Source of the DNA: Bacteroidota bacterium
Lineage (GTDB): Bacteria > Bacteroidota > Bacteroidia > Sphingobacteriales > Sphingobacteriaceae
Reading direction: 5' to 3'
NCBI GenBank assembly: GCA_026224775.1
Contig: JAMFRP010000019.1
Coordinates: 186,001-250,000 of the forward strand
Length of the DNA: 64,000 bases
Numbering within the stretch: position 1 is the stretch's first letter; the number at the start of each line of letters is the position of its first letter. The notes under the pieces were generated by a model. The model worked only from the letters and a program-made list of their open reading frames with translations, was not told where the DNA came from and did no database searches. The position numbers were made by a program, and so were the translations under genes. Shown here piece after piece: positions 44,150 to 53,702 of this stretch.

Positions 44150-45262
44150 ATGGAAAATAAAGACGTTGCGGAATTACTTCAAAAATATAAGGTTGGTCAT
44201 TGCACAGCGGAGGAAAAGGCCTGGTTGGAAAGTTGGTACCTGCACCATGATCCCGGTGCCATTATTGAATTGCAACCGCAGGAATTTGTCGCAGATTTGC
44301 AGCAGATAGGGGTTGGCCTGCCGCTTTACCAAGTAGCTAAAACCAGGCCGCTTTGGCCTCGTATTGCGGTGGCCGCTTCGATCTTGATGGTGTTGTCCTT
44401 CGGCACCTACTTCCTGGTTCACAAATCAGCTAAGACAGTTCAAATCGCCAATAATCAAATCAAAGATATAGCGCCTGGTTCGGATAAGGCTACAATAACC
44501 TTAGCCAATGGCAAACGAATTGTATTAACAGGTGCTAAAAACGGTTTGCTTGCCAGCCAGGGCAATACGTCTATTCATATGCGGGCCGGTAATCAAGTTG
44601 TTTACCAAGCGACAGGCGCAGCAAGTGATCTTCAATATAATACCATGACCACTCCACGGGGAGGCCAGCATTCCTTAACCTTATCGGATGGTACCCAGGT
44701 GTGGCTGGATGCAGCATCGTCCATCACTTATCCGGTTGCATTTATCGGGAAAGACAGGCCTGTTAAAATCACCGGACAGGTTTATTTTGAAGTGGCGCAT
44801 AATGCAGCTAAACCATTCAAGGTTACTGCTAACGGACAGACAGTAGAGGTATTGGGCACACATTTTAATATCAACGCCTACCCGGATGAACCAAATATAA
44901 AGACTACCCTGTTTGAAGGCAGCATTAAGATAACCAGCAATACAGGTCAGGCTATTTTAAAGCCAGGCCAGCAAGCGCAGCTCAATCAGGATAAGATAAA
45001 TGTTGTGAGCGATGCCAATATTGATGAGGCTATTGCCTGGCACAAAGGCTTGTTTGAGTTCCATAATGCCGATATTCAGACTGTTATGCGTCAATTATCC
45101 CGCTGGTATGATGTGGACGTGAGTTATGAGGGTAAAATAACGGACAGGCATTTTTCAGGAAAGTTGTATAGAAATGTAACCGCGTTAACAGTTGCGGACA
45201 TATTAAGTTATAAGAAAATTCATTTCAGAATACAAGGAAAACAGATTATTGTACAACCCTAA
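44150..45262 (+). CDS. FecR-type anti-sigma factor 3
   Basis: A 370-residue protein with the cytoplasmic anti-sigma part, transmembrane helix (about 69-88, RIAVAASILMVLSFGTYFL), FecR domain (RGGQHSLTLSDGTQVWLDAA, TGQVYFEVAHNAAKPFK, VLGTHFNINAYPDEP) and C-terminal DUF4974 domain. Strongly similar to FecR 2. It transfers the SusC 3 signal to sigma 3. Confidence 0.92.
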   Translation: MENKDVAELLQKYKVGHCTAEEKAWLESWYLHHDPGAIIELQPQEFVADLQQIGVGLPLYQVAKTRPLWPRIAVAASILMVLSFGTYFLVHKSAKTVQIANNQIKDIAPGSDKATITLANGKRIVLTGAKNGLLASQGNTSIHMRAGNQVVYQATGAASDLQYNTMTTPRGGQHSLTLSDGTQVWLDAASSITYPVAFIGKDRPVKITGQVYFEVAHNAAKPFKVTANGQTVEVLGTHFNINAYPDEPNIKTTLFEGSIKITSNTGQAILKPGQQAQLNQDKINVVSDANIDEAIAWHKGLFEFHNADIQTVMRQLSRWYDVDVSYEGKITDRHFSGKLYRNVTALTVADILSYKKIHFRIQGKQIIVQP

Positions 45263-45362
45263 TAAACCCCGACTATAAACGAAGATTAAACTTATCAAAA
45301 CAAAGAAAGGAAGCTATGGAAAAATCATACTAAGCAAAAGCAGTAAGGTGGTTCAATAAAAA

Positions 45363-45422
45363 ACCGCATCCCGACAGCAATCAGGATACGGCACTCATTG
45401 GGCTAACCCTCCCGGAAACCGG
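45363..45422 (+). promoter_or_regulatory. Two leader hairpins before susC 3
   Basis: CCG-ATCC (45363-45370) pairs with GGAT-CGG (45383-45390); CCCGG (45410-45414) pairs with CCGGG (45418-45422) around AAA. They sit 53-112 bases before the susC 3 ATG, parallel to the two hairpins before susC 2. Confidence 0.45.
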
Positions 45423-45474
45423 GAAAATAACAATTGGACATTGTATTCACGTTTACCCAACAATTACAAAAGTA

Positions 45475-48400
45475 ATGAAATTAAGTGCTTTTACTAAGGC
45501 CATGCCTAGCGCGTGGCCGCTAAAAAAAATCCTGCTGATCATGAAGCTAACTACGCTACTGCTGATCATAACCCTGGTACAGGTTAGTGCCAAAGGATAT
45601 AGCCAGAAAATCAACCTGGATGAAAAAGATGCACCACTGGAGAAAGTTCTGCAGGCGATTGAGCGTCAATCGGGATATGTCTTTTTTTATGATTCGAAAG
45701 ATGTTAAACAGTTGGTAACTGTTCATCTTACCAATGCTACCATAGAAGATGCCCTGGCAGTATGCTTTAAAAACATCCCTTTAACTTACAAGATTGCAGA
45801 TAAGGAGGTTTTATTGCAACAAAAAGAACCGACAATACCTGGGAAAATTGAAGCAGTATTAAAACCCGAAACCGGCATTCGCGGACGAGTATATGATGAA
45901 AAGGGTAACCCTATGCCTGGCGTGACGGTAAAAACCAAAGATGAAAGTCACAGCGCGATCACTGATAAGGATGGGATTTTCTTTTTGATGGGAGTTAATG
46001 ACAAAGCTGTCCTTGTGATTTCCTCAGTTGGATACCTAACGAAGGAAATCAACGCGAGCGACCCGCTTGTGCTGGATATTCACATGGTGATCAGCAACTC
46101 TAAGTTAGACGAGGTGCAAATAATTGCTTATGGCGAAACCTCACAACGCTTAAATACCGGTGATGTTACTACAGTTTCTGCCAAAGACATCGAACAACAA
46201 CCGGTGACTAATCCATTATTAGCACTTGAAGGCAGGGTACCGGGCTTATTTATCGCGCAGGATAATGGTATTGCGGGCGGCGGCGTAACCGTAGCCATCA
46301 GGGGGCAAAACAGTATTCAAAGCGGTAACGACCCTTTATATGTTATTGATGGTGTGCCCTATACAAGCCAGTTAATTCCAACAGGTATTGGCGGTATTTT
46401 AGGTATCTCCAGCAACACCCCGCAGATCGGTTTTACAAATACTCCAGGAAATGGCAATCCTTTGAGTTTTATCAACCCTGCTGATATTGAAAGCATATCC
46501 GTATTAAAAGATGCCGGAGCCACCGCCATCTACGGCTCAAGAGGTGCGAATGGCGTTATTTTGATCACTACCAAGAAAGGTAAAGCAGGACAAACAAAGG
46601 TAGATATAAATGTCCAAAGCGGTTATGGGGAAATAGCCAGAAAGGCAGACCTGTTAAATACCCAGCAATACCTGCAGATGCGCAATGAGGCTTTGAAGAA
46701 TGACGGGGCGACCGCCAGTCTCGATAACGGAGATTATGATCTGCTGCAATGGGATCCCAAAAGCAATATCGACTGGCAAAAAGTGCTTTTGGGCAATACC
46801 GCTCACTATACCAATGCGCAGGGAAGCATATCCGGCGGCAATGAACTTACCCAGTTTTTAATCGGCGCAGGATATAACAGGCAAACGACCGTATTCCCGG
46901 GCGATTTTGCAGATCAGAAAGCCTCCATGCACTTTAATATCAATAATACTTCGCCTAATAAAAAATTCACCATATCGTTAACAGGCAGCTATAGTATCGA
47001 TGACAATATGTTGCCGGTTAACGATCTTACTTATGCAGCTTATACGCTGCCACCCAATGCCCCGCCATTACTTAACCCCGATGGCAGTATCAATTGGGCC
47101 CCGAACAGCAGCACAGGTGCCTCTTCTTTATTTTCAAACCCGCTTGCGGCAGATCTGCAGACCTTTCAAAATAAAACCAATAACCTTGTTGCCAATTCTG
47201 TTATGAACTACCAGATTCTGCCCGGCCTGACGATCCGCAGCAGCTTTGGCTATACCAACATGCAAACGCAACAACAGAATCTATATCCGCTAACCAGTCA
47301 GGCGCCGGAAGTCAGGATGTATACTACAAACTTCGCTGTTTCTGCTACCAATAGTATTAATTCATGGATCGCGGAACCTCAATTATCCTATAAAAAAGTG
47401 ATCGCAAAGGGAACGTTGGATGTCCTTTTAGGGGCGACTTTTGAACAAAATGACGGTAAAGAGATTGCCATTCAAAGCACGGGTTATGACAATCCGGCAA
47501 ATCTGGGCGACATCAATTATGCTTCAAACATATATCCTAGCAATTATATTCAATCTATTTATAAATACAGCGCGGTTTTCGGGCGCGTCAATTATAACTG
47601 GGACGATGAATACCTGGTTGATTTAACCGCAAGGCGTGATGGCAGCAGCCGTTTTGGCTCGAATAACCAATTTCATGACTTTGGTGCTGCCGGATTAGGT
47701 TGGATTTTCACCAGGGAAGACATTATAAAAAACGACTTGCCTTTTTTAAGCTTTGGTAAGCTAAGGGCAAGTTATGGAACCACCGGTAATGACCAAATTG
47801 GCGATTATCAATATTTAAGTTTATATAATACTGTTTATACGGGAGTAAACTACCAGGGGAAAGTTGGTTTGGCTCCGGCCAACTTGGCCAATCCGAACTT
47901 AGAATGGGAGCTGACAAAAAAGTTTGAAGTTGCACTGGAACTCGGTTTTTTCAATGACCGGATCTTATTGACCGGCAGTTACAGCAACAACAGATCGTCA
48001 AACGAATTGCTCGGTTATAACCTGCCTACAGTTACCGGGTTCAGCAACATTCAAACCAACTTTCCGGCAACGGTTCAAAATACCAGCTGGGAGTTCAGTC
48101 TGAATACCACCAACGTTAAGGGCAAGGATTTTAGCTGGACAAGTAATTTAAACTTAACCGTACCTCAGAATAAGTTAATTGCATTTCCGAACCTGGCGAC
48201 ATCCACTTATGTGAACACGCTGGTGATCGGCCAACCCCTAAATATTCAGAAAGTTTTTCATTATACGGGGGTTGACCCTGCTACAGGCGAGTATACGTTT
48301 GCTTCTACAACTGACAAGTTTAACCCGGATTATAATGTAGACAGGAATACGGTGGTCAATACATCACCCAAATTTTACGGGGGATTTCAAAATACCATCA

Positions 48401-48834
48401 GTTATAAGAGCTTCAGACTTGATTTCCTGTTCCAGTTTGTTAAACAAACCGGCTTGAGCAGCTTATACGCGTTGGGGACTCCTGGTAATTTCGGGAACCA
48501 GTTTACTTCAGTACTTGCCAGGTGGCAAAAACCAGGGGATGTAACGAATATCCAACAATATACTTCGGTCTATAATGTGGGATATTCAGACATGTATTCC
48601 AGCGACGCCAATTATACGGATGCTTCTTACATCAGGCTGAAAAATCTCTCCTTCTCCTGGCAGGTTCAAAGCGACTGGGTTAAGGTTATGCACCTGCAGG
48701 GGCTCCGGGTTTTTATACAGGGGCAGGACTTGTTGACCTTTACACATTATAAAGGCGTAGATCCGGAATCGCCGGGTGGTACATCGTTACCTCCGCTGAG
48801 AGTATTAACCGCAGGCATTGACTTGGGTTTATAA
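45475..48834 (+). CDS. SusC/RagA-family TonB-dependent transporter 3
   Basis: An 1119-residue transporter. N-terminus (MKLSAFTKAMP, hydrophobic run), STN domain (about 48-105, PLEKVLQAIERQSGY) and the leader resemble SusC 2. From the TonB-box segment onward (DEVQIIAYGETSQR, TGDVTTVSAKDIEQ) plug and barrel resemble SusC 1, down to the C-terminus (YKGVDPESPGGTSLPPLR). It is therefore a mosaic. It should signal to FecR 3/sigma 3 via its STN domain. It pairs with SusD 3, 40 bases downstream; ABC, MutS-like and TlpA genes follow. Confidence 0.95.
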   Translation: MKLSAFTKAMPSAWPLKKILLIMKLTTLLLIITLVQVSAKGYSQKINLDEKDAPLEKVLQAIERQSGYVFFYDSKDVKQLVTVHLTNATIEDALAVCFKNIPLTYKIADKEVLLQQKEPTIPGKIEAVLKPETGIRGRVYDEKGNPMPGVTVKTKDESHSAITDKDGIFFLMGVNDKAVLVISSVGYLTKEINASDPLVLDIHMVISNSKLDEVQIIAYGETSQRLNTGDVTTVSAKDIEQQPVTNPLLALEGRVPGLFIAQDNGIAGGGVTVAIRGQNSIQSGNDPLYVIDGVPYTSQLIPTGIGGILGISSNTPQIGFTNTPGNGNPLSFINPADIESISVLKDAGATAIYGSRGANGVILITTKKGKAGQTKVDINVQSGYGEIARKADLLNTQQYLQMRNEALKNDGATASLDNGDYDLLQWDPKSNIDWQKVLLGNTAHYTNAQGSISGGNELTQFLIGAGYNRQTTVFPGDFADQKASMHFNINNTSPNKKFTISLTGSYSIDDNMLPVNDLTYAAYTLPPNAPPLLNPDGSINWAPNSSTGASSLFSNPLAADLQTFQNKTNNLVANSVMNYQILPGLTIRSSFGYTNMQTQQQNLYPLTSQAPEVRMYTTNFAVSATNSINSWIAEPQLSYKKVIAKGTLDVLLGATFEQNDGKEIAIQSTGYDNPANLGDINYASNIYPSNYIQSIYKYSAVFGRVNYNWDDEYLVDLTARRDGSSRFGSNNQFHDFGAAGLGWIFTREDIIKNDLPFLSFGKLRASYGTTGNDQIGDYQYLSLYNTVYTGVNYQGKVGLAPANLANPNLEWELTKKFEVALELGFFNDRILLTGSYSNNRSSNELLGYNLPTVTGFSNIQTNFPATVQNTSWEFSLNTTNVKGKDFSWTSNLNLTVPQNKLIAFPNLATSTYVNTLVIGQPLNIQKVFHYTGVDPATGEYTFASTTDKFNPDYNVDRNTVVNTSPKFYGGFQNTISYKSFRLDFLFQFVKQTGLSSLYALGTPGNFGNQFTSVLARWQKPGDVTNIQQYTSVYNVGYSDMYSSDANYTDASYIRLKNLSFSWQVQSDWVKVMHLQGLRVFIQGQDLLTFTHYKGVDPESPGGTSLPPLRVLTAGIDLGL

Positions 48835-48873
48835 ATCAACAAAATTTTTCATATATCGATTAATTAAAAAGAA

Positions 48874-50349
48874 ATGGAACACTTGAATCAATCATATAAA
48901 AGGGACGGCTACAGGAAAAGCTTTAAATCAATTGCCATATTCGGCTCTTTACTCGTAATGCTGACTGTCGCGGGCTGTAAAAAATTTATACAGATCCCAC
49001 CGCCCATAACCAGTACCAATGCCACAAATGTTTATACCACGGATGGTGACGCTGCCGCAGTGCTAACGGGCATTTATGCTAATTTATCCAACGGCGGAAC
49101 CGGTAGCCCGCAATTACTCTCCATGTCTGTATTCCTTGGCTTATCAGCCGATGAATTCACGTTGTTTAACGGAAATTCTAACAAATCATATCTCAATTAT
49201 TACCGTAACCAATCCGATAACAATAACGCCAGTGTTACCTCAGATTTCTGGAGCAATGCTTACGAGATCATTTATGTTACAAACGCCGCAATATCTGGAT
49301 TGACAAATAATACCAGTCTCACCCCGGCTGTTGACAAACAGCTGATGGGCGAAGCAAAGTTTATGCGTGCTTTTAGTTACTTCTACCTGGTGAATTTATA
49401 CGGGGACGTACCCTTAACAACCAGCACCAACGCCGCGGAAAATGCGCGCCTTTCACGCACGCCGGCAGCACAGGTATACCAACAAATTGTAAGCGACCTT
49501 AAAGATGCGCAAACATTATTGAGTGATCAATATGTAGATGGTACGATTCTTAGCGTTACATCCGATAGAACCAGACCCACTAAATGGGCGGCAGCAGCCT
49601 TGCTGGCCAGAGTTTATTTATATACTAAAGATTGGAAAGACGCGGAAACGGAGGCCAGCATGGTTATTGGCAATACCGGCACTTACAGCCTCAGTCCATT
49701 GAATGGTGCATTTCTTGCAAATAGTTCGGAAGCCATATGGCAGCTGCAACCGGTTCAGCAAGGTACAAACAGCGTTGAAGCCATCCTCTTTATTATTCCC
49801 CCCACGGGCATCAGCGAAATGAATCCTATTACATTAAGTGCCGGCCTTGTCGGTAATTTTGAGCAAGGTGACCAGCGTCTGACTAATTGGGTTGGCAGTT
49901 TCATCGACAGTACCGGTTCAACACCCGTTACCAGGTATTACGCCTATAAATATAAGGCAAACTATGGTGCGCCGGTTACCGAATATGAAATGGTGCTGCG
50001 TTTAGGAGAACAGTTTTTAATCAGGGCAGAGGCGGAAGCAGAATTAGGGGACTTCCCTGATGCTTCGGTTGATTTAAATATGATAAGAACAAGGGCCGGC
50101 CTGTCCAATACGACCGCATCGAGTCAATCCACTTTGTTGACTGCCATCCAAAATGAACGACGAGTGGAATTATTTAGTGAATGGGGGCACCGTTGGCTTG
50201 ATCTTAAACGCACAGGTACTGTTGATGCGGTAATGAGTGTAGCTACACCTATTAAAGGGGGAACATGGATTACAAGCCATCAACTATATCCCATCGCTAA
50301 TTATGAGTTGGTCAACGACCCGAATCTGAAGCAAAATCCCGGTTATTAA
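48874..50349 (+). CDS. SusD/RagB-family outer-membrane lipoprotein 3
   Basis: A 491-residue lipoprotein with a ~20-residue basic extension before the hydrophobic leader; the lipobox cysteine is in TVAGCKKFI (about residue 34). SusD repeats (AKFMRAFSYFYLVNLYGDVP) and RagB end (WGHRWLDLKRTGTVDAVM) are typical. It resembles SusD 1 rather than SusD 2, in step with the barrel of SusC 3. Confidence 0.95.
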   Translation: MEHLNQSYKRDGYRKSFKSIAIFGSLLVMLTVAGCKKFIQIPPPITSTNATNVYTTDGDAAAVLTGIYANLSNGGTGSPQLLSMSVFLGLSADEFTLFNGNSNKSYLNYYRNQSDNNNASVTSDFWSNAYEIIYVTNAAISGLTNNTSLTPAVDKQLMGEAKFMRAFSYFYLVNLYGDVPLTTSTNAAENARLSRTPAAQVYQQIVSDLKDAQTLLSDQYVDGTILSVTSDRTRPTKWAAAALLARVYLYTKDWKDAETEASMVIGNTGTYSLSPLNGAFLANSSEAIWQLQPVQQGTNSVEAILFIIPPTGISEMNPITLSAGLVGNFEQGDQRLTNWVGSFIDSTGSTPVTRYYAYKYKANYGAPVTEYEMVLRLGEQFLIRAEAEAELGDFPDASVDLNMIRTRAGLSNTTASSQSTLLTAIQNERRVELFSEWGHRWLDLKRTGTVDAVMSVATPIKGGTWITSHQLYPIANYELVNDPNLKQNPGY

Positions 50350-50379
50350 TTAAATATAACATTACAACCATTCTCTTTT

Positions 50380-51306
50380 ATGCATCCAATTGTGAAAATT
50401 GAGCATTTGTCTCATAAGTATACGAATACCTGGGCAATCCGGGACATTAATATTGAAATATACCAAACAGGTATTGTTGGTTTGCTCGGCTCTAATGGAG
50501 CCGGCAAATCCACTACTATGAACATCCTGTGTGGAGTACTCAACCAAACTGAGGGGAACGTTTACATCGATGGTATTGACATCAGGCAACAGCCCGAAGA
50601 AGCAAAAAAACTGCTGGGTTTCCTACCACAAAATGCACCGCTTCACCTCGAATTAACAGTAGAGGAATATTTAACCTATTGTGCTTTCATCCGCAACGTG
50701 GAAAAAAGCAAAGTTAAGCAGGCAGTTAAGGAGGTAATGGAGAAATGTGGTGTCGCGCATTTTGCTACACGGGTGTTGCGTAATCTTTCCGGCGGTTATA
50801 AGCAACGCGTGGGCATTGCTCAGGCTATTATTCATCAGCCCAAATTAGTGGTATTGGATGAACCGACGAATGGCCTCGATCCTAATCAGGTGCTGGAGGT
50901 ACGTAAACTCATCAAGGAAATAGCTGAAGAAAGAGCCGTCATCTTCTCGTCGCATATCCTTTCCGAAGTACAGGCCATTTGTAAGGATATAAAAATGATT
51001 GAAAGCGGGCATATGGTATTTTCTGATACAATGGATGCCTTCAACAATTATATTATGCCTGAAACCCTGTTGGTAGCTATGGATAACCCACCGCCGGAAG
51101 AAGAGCTGGCCGCTATTCCTGGGGTAAGCGGGGTGGAGTTGCTGAACGACAGAAGCATCAGGCTCCGCTTTAAAGCATCAGCAGCAATTTCAAAACAAAT
51201 CGTTACCATGAGCGTGCAGCGTGGCTGGGAACTAAAGGAAATAACCCTGGAGAAAAGCTCACTCGATGAAGTATTTGCCCAATTATCAACAAATCAAAAA
51301 AGATAA
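50380..51306 (+). CDS. ABC transporter ATP-binding protein (GldA/CcmA-like)
   Basis: A 308-residue ATPase with Walker A GSNGAGKSTT (about 38-47), signature LSGGYKQRVGIAQA (about 135-148), Walker B VVLDEPTNGLDP, and the H-loop FSSHIL. The extra C-terminal domain (EELAAIPGVSGVELL) is usual in this subfamily. It energises the membrane partner encoded 8 bases downstream. The pair resembles gliding-motility GldA plus GldF/G, but such pairs also occur outside gliding loci. Its place within a SusCD operon is unusual. Confidence 0.92.
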   Translation: MHPIVKIEHLSHKYTNTWAIRDINIEIYQTGIVGLLGSNGAGKSTTMNILCGVLNQTEGNVYIDGIDIRQQPEEAKKLLGFLPQNAPLHLELTVEEYLTYCAFIRNVEKSKVKQAVKEVMEKCGVAHFATRVLRNLSGGYKQRVGIAQAIIHQPKLVVLDEPTNGLDPNQVLEVRKLIKEIAEERAVIFSSHILSEVQAICKDIKMIESGHMVFSDTMDAFNNYIMPETLLVAMDNPPPEEELAAIPGVSGVELLNDRSIRLRFKASAAISKQIVTMSVQRGWELKEITLEKSSLDEVFAQLSTNQKR

Positions 51307-51314
51307 ATTTCTAC

Positions 51315-53633
51315 ATGAAAAAGATATTAAAAATCGCAAAACTTGAGCTTAGCATTTTGATTTATTCGCCTGTCGTCTGGATCGTGCTCCCTATATTTTG
51401 CGTATTGTGCGGCATGAATGTGCTGGATACATTACGGGACTACCAGACCGCCCTTGCACTTAACGGAAGTGGCGGCAGCCAGCTTACCAAGGACATATAT
51501 GGGCTTCCAGGTGGTTTTTTTGTAGATATTCAACAAACCTTATACCTGTATTTGCCTATTTTAACGATGGGCATAATGAGCAGGGAAACAAGCAGTGGTT
51601 CTATCAAATTACTATTGTCCTCACCGGTTAAACTGCGCGAAATTATATTGGGCAAGTACCTGGCCCTGGTGATGCTATGCATGGCATTTATCGCCATTCT
51701 TGGCTTATTTGCCCTTGTCGGTGTTTTTTCGATTGAACATGCAGACATTGGGTTGCTGATTTCAGGTTTGCTGGGTTTGTTCCTATTGATTTGCACTTAT
51801 GCGGCAATCGGGCTATTTATGTCTTGTTTAACCAATTACCAGATTGTTGCGGCAATAGCCACGCTTGCGGTATTTTCCTTATTGCGTTTTATTGGTTCAG
51901 TAGGGCAGTCTATAGATGTAGTGCGTGACCTGACTTCAGTTCTTTCCATTTCGGGCAGAACAGAAACGATGATTTCGGGACTTATCTCGACCAAAGACCT
52001 GGCTTACTATCTAATCATCATTTTTCTGTTTTTGTCACTCTGTATACTTTACCTGCGAAATCAGCGTGAACTTAAGTCATGGAAGGTAAAAGCAGGCCGT
52101 TATGCCGTTTTATTGATGATGGTGTTAGTAGCCGGTTATGTAACGTCCAGACCTGTTTTTATTGGATACTTGGATTTAACTGCAGGCAAACAAGAAACCA
52201 TAACAGCATCCAGCCAGAAAATAACAAAGAAGATAGATGGGGAATTGAAAATAACAACTTATGTTAATTTGCTTGCCCCGAATCCAGGTTTGCTCATGCC
52301 CGTATTCCGGAACGGTGATCTGGAATCACAAAGCATGTACAAGCGGTTTATACCGAGTATTGAAAATGAATATGTGTACTACTACCACAACCTGGTTGAC
52401 TCTAGTTTATCTGTCACTAAATGGAACCCCAATTTTAAAGGGATTAGTGATGTTAACCAGCTTGCAGAGAAAGTTGCTTTATCAAGCGGCTATGATATTC
52501 ATGATTTTATGCGACCGGAACAGATTGACAAACTGGTTGATCTTAAATCAGAGGGATACCTGCAGGTTAGGAAACTGGAATATAAAGGAAGGAGTACATT
52601 CATGCGCTTCTACTTTAACGATGAATATGGTGCATACCCCATGGAGATGGAATGGATGGCGGCATTGAAGCGATTAGCCGTTGAAGATCCTAAAATCTTA
52701 TTTTTAACAGGAAATAACGAAACCGACATTACCGATAAAGATGATCGGGGATACCTCGATATACTCGCTGATAAAGGCAGAAGAAGAGCGATGGTTAACC
52801 AAGGTTTTGAGGTAGATACCATCAATCTTGACAAACAGAGCCTACCAGGTAAAGTTGATATACTGATCATTGCAGATCCTACCGTTTCTTTTAGTGCTGC
52901 AACGTTGGCAAAATTAAAGCAATACATTGACCGGGGAGGGAACTTACTTGTTACTACCAATCCTGGAAGACAATCGGTCATCAACCCTGTGCTGTCTACG
53001 TTGGGCGTTCAGGTGAAACCAGGTATATTGGTTCATCCGGACAAAAACCTCGGTCAGGATCAGATCGCTGCGGTATACGCTGCCTCTGCTACCGGTATCG
53101 ATCCGAACGTTGCTATGTTTCAGCAGGCTAAAAGAGCAGTCATATTAAAGGGAGCTTCGGCTTTGACTTATACCCAGTCGGGTGTTTTTGACATTCAGCC
53201 TTTGTTGCAAAGCCCGGATGGTGGCTGGAACAGTGCGGCGCCAATAAATACTAATGCACCTGTTTTACTATTTAACGCTGCCGCGGGAGATGAAAAAGGC
53301 ACATTCCCTGTTTCGGTAACCTTAAAACGAAGGGTAAATGGTAAAGAACAGCGTATTATCGTTTCAGGCGATGCGGATTATATCAGCAACGTTCAATTTA
53401 CCAATGCAGAACGTGCGGTGAAAGAAGAAAGGCAATTGAGTGCAGATATTTTATTCAGGTGGCTTGCTTATAGTGAGTTTCCAGTTATTGATGACCGGTC
53501 TGCACCCAAGGACTTGAATATCAGCGCTACAAAAGGACAGATTTCAGCAATGACCATTGTCTTCAAGTTTATTCTCCCAGTCGTTATGGTGCTAATAGGA
53601 ATTATTATACTCTTCAAAAGACGAAATAATTAA
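51315..53633 (+). CDS. ABC permease with GldG-like periplasmic domain (GldF-GldG fusion type)
   Basis: A 772-residue membrane protein. The first ~285 residues hold six or seven transmembrane helices of the ABC-2 type (GSIKLLLSSPVKLREIILGK motif region). Residues about 300-735 form an extracytoplasmic ABC-associated domain of the GldG kind (DILIIADPTVSFSAATLAKL and RGGNLLVTTNPG). One last helix (about 745-766) is followed by a basic tail (KRRNN). In Flavobacterium, GldF and GldG are separate; here they are one chain. Export of a peptide or lipoprotein, or mechanical work on the envelope, are possible roles. Confidence 0.88.
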   Translation: MKKILKIAKLELSILIYSPVVWIVLPIFCVLCGMNVLDTLRDYQTALALNGSGGSQLTKDIYGLPGGFFVDIQQTLYLYLPILTMGIMSRETSSGSIKLLLSSPVKLREIILGKYLALVMLCMAFIAILGLFALVGVFSIEHADIGLLISGLLGLFLLICTYAAIGLFMSCLTNYQIVAAIATLAVFSLLRFIGSVGQSIDVVRDLTSVLSISGRTETMISGLISTKDLAYYLIIIFLFLSLCILYLRNQRELKSWKVKAGRYAVLLMMVLVAGYVTSRPVFIGYLDLTAGKQETITASSQKITKKIDGELKITTYVNLLAPNPGLLMPVFRNGDLESQSMYKRFIPSIENEYVYYYHNLVDSSLSVTKWNPNFKGISDVNQLAEKVALSSGYDIHDFMRPEQIDKLVDLKSEGYLQVRKLEYKGRSTFMRFYFNDEYGAYPMEMEWMAALKRLAVEDPKILFLTGNNETDITDKDDRGYLDILADKGRRRAMVNQGFEVDTINLDKQSLPGKVDILIIADPTVSFSAATLAKLKQYIDRGGNLLVTTNPGRQSVINPVLSTLGVQVKPGILVHPDKNLGQDQIAAVYAASATGIDPNVAMFQQAKRAVILKGASALTYTQSGVFDIQPLLQSPDGGWNSAAPINTNAPVLLFNAAAGDEKGTFPVSVTLKRRVNGKEQRIIVSGDADYISNVQFTNAERAVKEERQLSADILFRWLAYSEFPVIDDRSAPKDLNISATKGQISAMTIVFKFILPVVMVLIGIIILFKRRNN

Positions 53634-53648
53634 TTAACACTTCAAAAG

Positions 53649-53678
53649 TTAAGGGCTCCCCAAGAGGGGAACCCTTAA
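53649..53678 (+). promoter_or_regulatory. Intercistronic hairpin ABC permease-MutS-like
   Basis: TTAAGGGCTCCCC pairs with GGGGAACCCTTAA around a four-base loop, with one mismatch. Only a weak T-rich tail follows, so partial termination is likely; it would separate ABC expression from that of the MutS-like pair. Confidence 0.55.
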
Positions 53679-53702
53679 TTCAATCTTTTATTAATATCCA
53701 TG

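Noticed and set aside
50380..53633. Gliding-motility assignment for the ABC pair
   Set aside because: No other gld or spr genes are nearby and the pair sits in a SusCD unit, so I only call it GldA/GldG-like.
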